Source of the DNA: Candidatus Eiseniibacteriota bacterium
GTDB lineage: Bacteria; Eisenbacteria; RBG-16-71-46; CAIMUX01; WJJG01
Assembly: GCA_016867695.1 (NCBI GenBank)
Contig: VGIY01000054.1
Span: forward strand, 1-11,720
DNA length: 11,720 bases
Direction of reading: 5' to 3'
Under the pieces are notes generated by a model. The model did not search any database and was not told the DNA's origin. It saw only the letters and a program-made list of their open reading frames with translations. Positions 7,735 to 11,720 of the stretch are shown in pieces (positions within the stretch are counted from its first letter, which is position 1; every line of letters starts with the position of its first letter). Position numbers and translations under genes: made by a program.

Positions 7735-8172
7735 GAGGCTCCATTCTGCGCGTCCGGGGGGACTCGCCGGATCCAGATATCGGCCAGCCGGGGAGGCTTG
7801 TCAATCGGAAGCTCCGCGGGAGCGCGGCAGGACCGCCGTGCGCGAGGAGCGCCGCGAGCGGGGCGATCGAAGGGCCCGGGGCGCCCGGGAGGACCGACAA
7901 GCGCGGGATGACAGCTGCTCCGGTGTCCCGGAGGTCGTGGCGCGAGGAGTGACTCCGGCACGCCCGGATGGCGGGCGCTCCCTCGCCCTGGTGCGCGCGG
8001 GGCGCGCCGTCGGAGGCTGCGCGCCCCCCCCGCGGTCGTCCCCGCGGAAGACCGATGCCGCCCGGCCTGAGGGTCGCGGGCGCGCGCCGGCCGGCAGACA
8101 GCGGCCGCCTCCCGGCGGGAGGGTCGCAGTCGCCTCCCTCCCGGAACGCGGCAGGCGCCTTCCGGGAGGCGC
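7735..8172. other. Non-coding spacer between the HDOD and lctP genes
   Basis: These 438 bases hold no convincing gene. Open frames on both strands translate to arginine-, proline- and alanine-rich sequence without recognisable folds or ribosome-binding sites. The left part contains the HDOD promoter candidate. The right part has hairpins downstream of lctP, including a 6-bp stem with a 3-base loop at 8108-8122. A run of eight C at 8024-8031 is the longest homopolymer noticed here. Nothing else could be identified from about 7810 to 8100. Confidence 0.6.
7776..7804 (-). promoter_or_regulatory. Candidate sigma-70 promoter for the HDOD gene
   Basis: On the minus strand a perfect -35 TTGACA (7804-7799) is followed, after exactly 17 bases, by GATATC (7781-7776), which matches 3 of 6 -10 consensus bases. 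Transcription would begin near 7769, leaving a leader of about 35 bases. The -35 box stands out in this GC-rich spacer, but the -10 is weak. Confidence 0.5.
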
Positions 8173-8174
8173 CT
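8137..8174 (-). terminator. Competing hairpins at the lctP stop, candidate terminator
   Basis: Two mutually exclusive stems overlap here. One is a 10-bp perfect stem (8137-8146 with 8160-8169) with a 13-base loop. The other is an 8-bp perfect stem made of two AGGCGCCT copies (8153-8160 with 8167-8174) with a 6-base loop; it reaches into the lctP stop codon at 8173-8175. The position directly after the gene fits a terminator, but no T-run follows on the minus strand, so it could instead protect the 3' end or act with Rho. Confidence 0.5.
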
Positions 8175-9945
8175 AGAAGGCCAGGGCCACGAAGAGGCCG
8201 GTGAGCAGCCCGATCACGCCGGTCAGCAGCAGCGCGATGGCCAGGTGCTTGCGCATGATCTCGGCCTCGAGCCGCTTGCCCTCGCCGATCGTCGCCACCG
8301 CGTTGGTGATCTTCGCCGGCGTGATCGCCGAGGCGACGCCGCCGGCCGCGGCGTGCGCTCCGTAGACGGTCATGAACTGCTTGTCGCTCAGGCCGAGGTC
8401 TGCGCAAGCCTTCTGTTGGATCTTCATGAAGAGGACGTTAGACCCGGTCTCGGAGCCGCCCACGACGGCGCCGAAGAGGCCGAGGGCGGGCGAGACGAAG
8501 GCGTAGGCGCCGCCGAACAGCGCCGCCAGGGCGGTGCCGATGACCGCGTTCATGTTCCAGCCCTGGAAGAGAGCCCCGGGCACGAGCGCCGTGCCCGCCG
8601 CGCCGGCGACCGTCTCCATCGCCGACCAGGCCATGACATAGGCGATCGAGAAGTAGACGGCGTAGGCGATGAAGGGCGAGAGGAAGCGCCGGCGCCAGAC
8701 ATCCAGCGCCTGCCGCCACTGGGCCGCGGTCGGCCGCAGGAAGAGGCTCGAGACGAGGATCGCCACGAGGATCCAGAAGTAGATCTCGCCCAGGATGTTC
8801 AGGTCGACGACCCGATCGAACACCCGGAACACCTCGAGCTTCCCCGGCACGCCCTTGAGCCAGAGATTCACTTTCGGGAAGGAGACGACCGACGCCAGGA
8901 TCGTGAGGACGATCCAGGGAGAGAGCGCCCGCCAGAGGGCCGGGGCGTGGATCGGGTTCTCGGCGCGCACCCGCTCCAGCTCGGCCGCGATCCGCCGGCC
9001 CTGGAAGATCCGCTGCCAGAGGATCAGCACGGCCATGCCGAAGAGCCCGGCGACGATGCCCATGATGCGCACCGGGATGATCTCCCGGCCCGAGGCGTAG
9101 TTGATCATCGCGAAGCCGAGCGCGCTCAACGACACGGCCAGGCCGGAGATCACCGCCGGCACCGCTCCGCGGCGCATCGACTCGCGCCCGCCGACCAGCC
9201 AGAGCACGCCGAAGCCGAGGGCGACCGAGATCAGCGGCAGATAGATGCAGATCTTGAGCGTGAACGCCAGCAGGTCGAGCTGGAAGAGGTCCGCCGGGAG
9301 CGTGATCGGGATCGAGAGCAGGGCGAAGGAGGTCGTGGCGTTGTAGCCCAGCACGGCGATCGCCACCGCGGCCGCCGGAGCGAAGCCCATGGCGACGAGC
9401 AGCGGCGGGAACATGGCCGGCGTGACGATGCCCAGCGAGGTGAGGAACGAGCCGAAGCCGATCCCGATGTTGAGCGCCTGGACCTCCTTGCCGACCACCG
9501 TGCGCTTGACCGCTCCGGAGATGATCCCCAGCGCGCCGACCTCCTTCATCAGGAAGATCATGAACATGGTCAGGACGACGGCGATCGAGATGCCGAACGA
9601 CTTGACGAAGCCGTACCAGGATCCGCCCAGCGCGACCATGAGGGGGGTCTTGAAGAAGGCGACCGCGAGCAGCACGGCGACCGCCAGGCCGACGAGAGCC
9701 ATCGTGGCGCCGCTCTGCTTGAGGAAGACGATCCCCGCCAGGACGACGAACAGGGGCAGGAGCGCCAGCAGGAACCCTGGTGCGCCCGGGCCGGCGGCGG
9801 CCGGACCGCTCGCCGCTACGGAGGCGAGCGCCGCGGCCGGCAGGAGGAGGGCCGCCGCCGCGATCAGGATCGCCGGCATCGTCCGCGCGAAGGGCCGCCG
9901 GCCGTCGGTCGCGCCAATCCGCCTGTCCCGTTCCGTTCGCGGCAT
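8173..9945 (-). CDS. lctP: L-lactate permease, LctP family
   Basis: This encodes a 590-residue inner-membrane carrier of the LctP family, which imports lactate (often also glycolate) with protons. At least twelve hydrophobic segments are visible from about residue 58 to the C-terminus. Family hallmarks include the GFGSFLTSLGIVTPAMFPPL region (163-182), LGYNATTSFALLSIPI (199-214), GGSETGSNVLFMKIQQ (497-512) and GGVASAITPAKITNAVATIG (535-554). Before the first carrier helix there is an extra signal-like stretch: an Arg-rich head, a hydrophobic Ala/Leu run at about 24-41 and an ALAS site. E. coli LldP, about 551 residues, lacks this. The ATG at 9945 has GGGAGG 5 bases upstream; an internal ATG at 9879 has no such site. 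No lactate dehydrogenase gene is in the window. It is divergent from the outer-membrane barrel gene. The exact substrate is inferred from the family. Confidence 0.93.
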   Translation of the reverse strand: MPRTERDRRIGATDGRRPFARTMPAILIAAAALLLPAAALASVAASGPAAAGPGAPGFLLALLPLFVVLAGIVFLKQSGATMALVGLAVAVLLAVAFFKTPLMVALGGSWYGFVKSFGISIAVVLTMFMIFLMKEVGALGIISGAVKRTVVGKEVQALNIGIGFGSFLTSLGIVTPAMFPPLLVAMGFAPAAAVAIAVLGYNATTSFALLSIPITLPADLFQLDLLAFTLKICIYLPLISVALGFGVLWLVGGRESMRRGAVPAVISGLAVSLSALGFAMINYASGREIIPVRIMGIVAGLFGMAVLILWQRIFQGRRIAAELERVRAENPIHAPALWRALSPWIVLTILASVVSFPKVNLWLKGVPGKLEVFRVFDRVVDLNILGEIYFWILVAILVSSLFLRPTAAQWRQALDVWRRRFLSPFIAYAVYFSIAYVMAWSAMETVAGAAGTALVPGALFQGWNMNAVIGTALAALFGGAYAFVSPALGLFGAVVGGSETGSNVLFMKIQQKACADLGLSDKQFMTVYGAHAAAGGVASAITPAKITNAVATIGEGKRLEAEIMRKHLAIALLLTGVIGLLTGLFVALAF

Positions 9946-9950
9946 CGCAC

Positions 9951-9956
9951 CCTCCC
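9951..9956 (-). promoter_or_regulatory. Ribosome-binding site deciding the lctP start
   Basis: GGGAGG on the minus strand ends 5 bases before the ATG at 9945. The internal ATG at 9879, which would start exactly at the signal-like hydrophobic segment, has no purine-rich site before it. The longer protein is therefore preferred. Confidence 0.7.
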
Positions 9957-9968
9957 CGGCTGTCTCTC

Positions 9969-9992
9969 GACTCGAGCCGCGCGGATCGAGTC
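9969..9992. promoter_or_regulatory. 24-bp near-perfect palindrome in the lctP leader (operator candidate)
   Basis: The left half reads GACTCGAGCCGC and the right half GCGGATCGAGTC; 11 of 12 positions pair, and only 9976/9985 (G with A) mismatch. It ends 23 bases before the lctP ATG, downstream of the candidate promoter, so a bound dimeric regulator could block transcription. It does not resemble the LldR/FadR-type TGGT-N-ACCA site. In RNA it could also form a hairpin. Confidence 0.6.
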
Positions 9993-10013
9993 TCCGCGGG
10001 CCGCAGACGGGCC

Positions 10014-10042
10014 ACTTTCGCCGTGCCCCGGAGGGGTGTCAA
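10014..10042 (-). promoter_or_regulatory. Candidate sigma-70 promoter for lctP
   Basis: On the minus strand a perfect TTGACA (10042-10037) is followed after 17 bases by GAAAGT (10019-10014), a 3-of-6 match to the -10 consensus. Initiation near 10007 would give a leader of about 60 bases containing the 24-bp palindrome. It has the same make-up as the HDOD candidate: perfect -35, 17-base spacing and weak -10. Confidence 0.4.
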
Positions 10043-10233
10043 CCCGAAGGAGGGGCCGGCGCCCGCCGGGAGCCGACCCCGGGATGCCACGGCGCGCGCC
10101 CCAAGGCCGGCGGGTAGCGGGCCGCCGGGCCGGCGGCGGGGCCGCCGCGGTGCCCTCCGCGAGCCGGCCCAGGGCGGCCCTCTCCCGCCGGCCGCGGAAC
10201 CGTCGCCCGAGTCGTAACCGACGCCCTTTGGCA

Positions 10234-10263
10234 TTGAAACAGGCGCTCGAGGGCCCCTATATG
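10234..10263 (+). promoter_or_regulatory. Candidate sigma-70 promoter for the outer-membrane barrel gene
   Basis: TTGAAA (10234-10239, 5 of 6) is followed after 18 bases by TATATG (10258-10263, 4 of 6). This is the only AT-rich stretch in the spacer. Initiation near 10270 would leave a leader of about 64 bases. Confidence 0.5.
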
Positions 10264-10282
10264 GGCGGCGATGCATGCTGCC

Positions 10283-10305
10283 GCGGGCGGCCCTTCCCCG
10301 CCTGC
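10283..10305 (+). other. Possible leader stem before the barrel gene
   Basis: An 8-bp stem (10283-10290 with 10298-10305, including one G-U pair) closes a 7-base loop, 17 bases before the ribosome-binding site. It could affect mRNA stability or translation, but such stems are easily formed by chance at this base composition. Confidence 0.2.
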
Positions 10306-10333
10306 CGCGGGAGCGATTCGCAGAGGAGGCATC

Positions 10334-11720
10334 ATGGCCCTGTCCGCGCTTGCGACCGGCCGGCGACGGTTCAACGGGCGGGCCCGAAGGGTCCGCGCGG
10401 CCCTCATCGGACTCGCCTTGCTCGGCCCCGCCGGCATGCCGGCAGGCGGCCGGGCGGGTGCGGCCGCCGCCCAGTCCGGCGCCCCGGCCGCCCCCGAGCC
10501 GCCGCCGGTGGCCTTCACCGGGGGGCTCGACACGCGCGTCCGCGAGGTGTCGCTGCACAACCTGCTCGACTTCGACGACGGCGCCGGACCGGAGACGCTC
10601 GGCGCGCCGGGGGCGGGGTTGAAGACGGTGTCGGACGCCCACTTCTTCCGCGTCCGCCACCGCGTCTGGGGTCAGCTCAAGGCGCGCGGCGGCGCGCGCC
10701 TCTACGCGCGCGCGGCCGCCGAGTGGCGCAAGTACCTGTCGCCCTATCTCTCGCCGCAGAAGACCGAGGTCGTCTTCGACAACCTCTATCTCGAACTGCC
10801 CCGGCCCCGCGGGCTGCCGTTCACGCTACGCGCCGGGCGCCAGGACATCATCCGCGGCGACGGCTTCGTGCTCCTGGAGGGGGGCCCGGGGGACGGTTCG
10901 CGCACGATCTACCACAACGCCCTGCTGCTCACGCTCCATGGCGCCGGCCTGGGGCTGAAGGAGACGCAGCTGGACCTGCTCGCCATCCGCAACCCGGCCT
11001 GGGACCGGATGACGATCGCCAACGGCCCCTCCGCCGAGGACCGGGCCGCCGGGCGGCGCAGGATGGTCGAGAACGACGAGACCGCCTTCGGCCTCTACGC
11101 CAGCCACGCCTCCGTCAAACCGCACGTCTTCGACGCCTACTACTTCTACAAGGAGGAGGAGGCCGACGCCGCCCCCGATCCCCACCTGCGCCTGCACACC
11201 CTGGGCGGGCGCGCCGCGGGCGACCTGCCCTGGCAGCTGCGTTACGGGATCGAGGGCGCCTATCAGTTCGGCACGCGCGAGCCCGCCGGGACGGAGTTCT
11301 GCGCGTCCGCGGGCGCGTCGCCGGGGGGCGCCGCCGGGTGCAGCTTCGACCACCGCTCGCACGGAGGCCAAGCCCGGCTGTCGCGCTCCTTCCTCACCTT
11401 TCTGCACCCGATGCTCGAGACGGGCGCGGTCTACCTCTCCGGGGACGATCCCGCCGATCCCTCCCATCCGCTGCCCGACGACCGCGCCTGGGTGCCGGTC
11501 TTCTCCCGCTGGCCCAAGTGGAGCGAGCTGCTCATCTACACGCAGATCGCCGAGGCGGGGCGGGTCGCCCACTGGACGAACCTGGTCTCCTTCTACGCCG
11601 CGCTGGGCGTGACCCTGGCGCGGGACACGCGCTTCACCTACGCCTATCACGAGCTGCGGGCGGAGCATCCGCTGCTCGTGGAGACGGCCGGAGGGGACGG
11701 GGCGGGCGGGGCGGATGCGG
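10334..11720 (+). CDS. Outer-membrane beta-barrel, alginate-export family-like (3' end cut by window)
   Basis: The frame is open from ATG 10334 to the right edge, giving 462 residues without a stop. AGGAGG at 10324-10329 lies 4 bases before the ATG. The N-terminus has a basic head (GRRRFNGRARRVR, 9-21), a hydrophobic stretch (22-34) and an Ala-rich region (41-50), which look like a signal peptide, with a Pro-rich linker near 52-58. The rest alternates polar and hydrophobic residues as in beta-strands, with many aromatic residues. TLRAGRQDIIRGDGFVLLEG (164-183), then TIYHNALLLTLH (191-202), resembles the family's arginine/glutamine strand and constriction region. YLSGDDPADPSHPLPDDRAW (367-386) resembles its late GDD loop. 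In Pseudomonas, AlgE passes alginate, but most relatives are uncharacterised anion-type channels, so alginate is not implied. The gene is divergent from lctP. The family call is by recalled resemblance and is less certain than barrel topology. Confidence 0.75.
   Translation, partial: MALSALATGRRRFNGRARRVRAALIGLALLGPAGMPAGGRAGAAAAQSGAPAAPEPPPVAFTGGLDTRVREVSLHNLLDFDDGAGPETLGAPGAGLKTVSDAHFFRVRHRVWGQLKARGGARLYARAAAEWRKYLSPYLSPQKTEVVFDNLYLELPRPRGLPFTLRAGRQDIIRGDGFVLLEGGPGDGSRTIYHNALLLTLHGAGLGLKETQLDLLAIRNPAWDRMTIANGPSAEDRAAGRRRMVENDETAFGLYASHASVKPHVFDAYYFYKEEEADAAPDPHLRLHTLGGRAAGDLPWQLRYGIEGAYQFGTREPAGTEFCASAGASPGGAAGCSFDHRSHGGQARLSRSFLTFLHPMLETGAVYLSGDDPADPSHPLPDDRAWVPVFSRWPKWSELLIYTQIAEAGRVAHWTNLVSFYAALGVTLARDTRFTYAYHELRAEHPLLVETAGGDGAGGADA

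Larger units (their letters stand above)
9946..10333. other. Divergent control region between lctP and the outer-membrane barrel gene
   Basis: This 388-base non-coding region carries, from left to right, the lctP ribosome-binding site, the 24-bp palindrome, the lctP promoter candidate, about 190 very GC-rich bases (10043-10233) in which I see no defined element, and then the barrel gene's promoter candidate, a leader stem and its ribosome-binding site. No small gene is supported. Confidence 0.6.

Noticed and set aside
7715..8407. Open frames on both strands across the HDOD-lctP spacer
   Set aside because: Their products are Arg/Pro/Ala-rich, lack ribosome-binding sites, and overlap either the HDOD start or the lctP end.
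10010..10034. A possible sigma-54 promoter on the minus strand before lctP (GGGCACG followed by AAGTG)
   Set aside because: The -24-like part is fair but the -12 GC is missing, so the essential invariant bases are not met.
10228..10244. A possible sigma-54 promoter (TTGGCAT...AGGC) before the barrel gene, attractive because a sigma-54-type activator is in the window
   Set aside because: The GG to GC distance is 11 bases instead of 10 and the -12 element is not TTGC. A sigma-70 reading (TTGAAA, 18 bases, TATATG) of the same stretch fits better.
8438..10660. A 740-residue minus-strand open frame overlapping lctP in another frame
   Set aside because: It is Arg/Pro/Ala/Gly-rich without a fold, and it overlaps lctP, the control region and the barrel gene. 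LctP has clear family motifs in its own frame.
10826..11668. A 280-residue minus-strand open frame opposite the barrel gene
   Set aside because: The plus strand carries a continuous frame from a ribosome-binding site with signal peptide and barrel-like strands. The antisense frame has no start signals or family features.

Overview
The window reads as chromosomal DNA of a strongly GC-rich (about 70% by eye, not computed), Gram-negative bacterium. Third codon positions are almost all G or C, ribosome-binding sites are clear GGAGG types, and an outer-membrane beta-barrel gene at the right end implies an outer membrane. A PAS/sigma-54 activator pair, a YhaQP/NatAB-type ABC exporter, an HDOD protein and an LctP lactate permease would suit a deltaproteobacterial, Acidobacteriota or Eisenbacteria-like lineage, but I cannot place it more precisely. 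No tRNA, rRNA, CRISPR array, insertion sequence or phage gene was seen.

Layout. (1) 1-6723, plus strand: five tightly spaced genes. They encode a four-PAS protein without a visible kinase (open at the left edge), a sigma-54-type response regulator coupled to it by a 1-base overlap, an ABC ATPase, its ABC-2 permease, and peptidase T. Gaps are -1, 14, 19 and 73 bases, so at least the first four are probably one transcription unit. (2) 6724-6759: a short convergent junction holding one copy of a 24-bp direct repeat and a hairpin. (3) 6760-7734, minus strand: an HDOD signalling protein with a plausible sigma-70 promoter. (4) 7735-8172: a non-coding spacer with hairpins at its right end. (5) 8173-9945, minus strand: an L-lactate permease with an unusual signal-like N-terminus. 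(6) 9946-10333: a divergent promoter region with a near-perfect 24-bp palindrome in the lctP leader. (7) 10334 to the right edge, plus strand: an alginate-export-type outer-membrane barrel, cut by the window end.

How the genes may work together. The left block could form a sense-and-respond unit: PAS sensing, enhancer-binding activator, ABC exporter, cytoplasmic tripeptide hydrolysis. Its stimulus and substrate cannot be read from the sequence. The divergent lctP/barrel pair suggests uptake of a small carboxylate and passage of an anionic solute across the outer membrane under shared control, which is inference. Most families here are well known. The less ordinary points are the altered GAFTGA loop of the activator, the kinase-less PAS partner, the palindrome before lctP, and the repeated sequence at gene ends.
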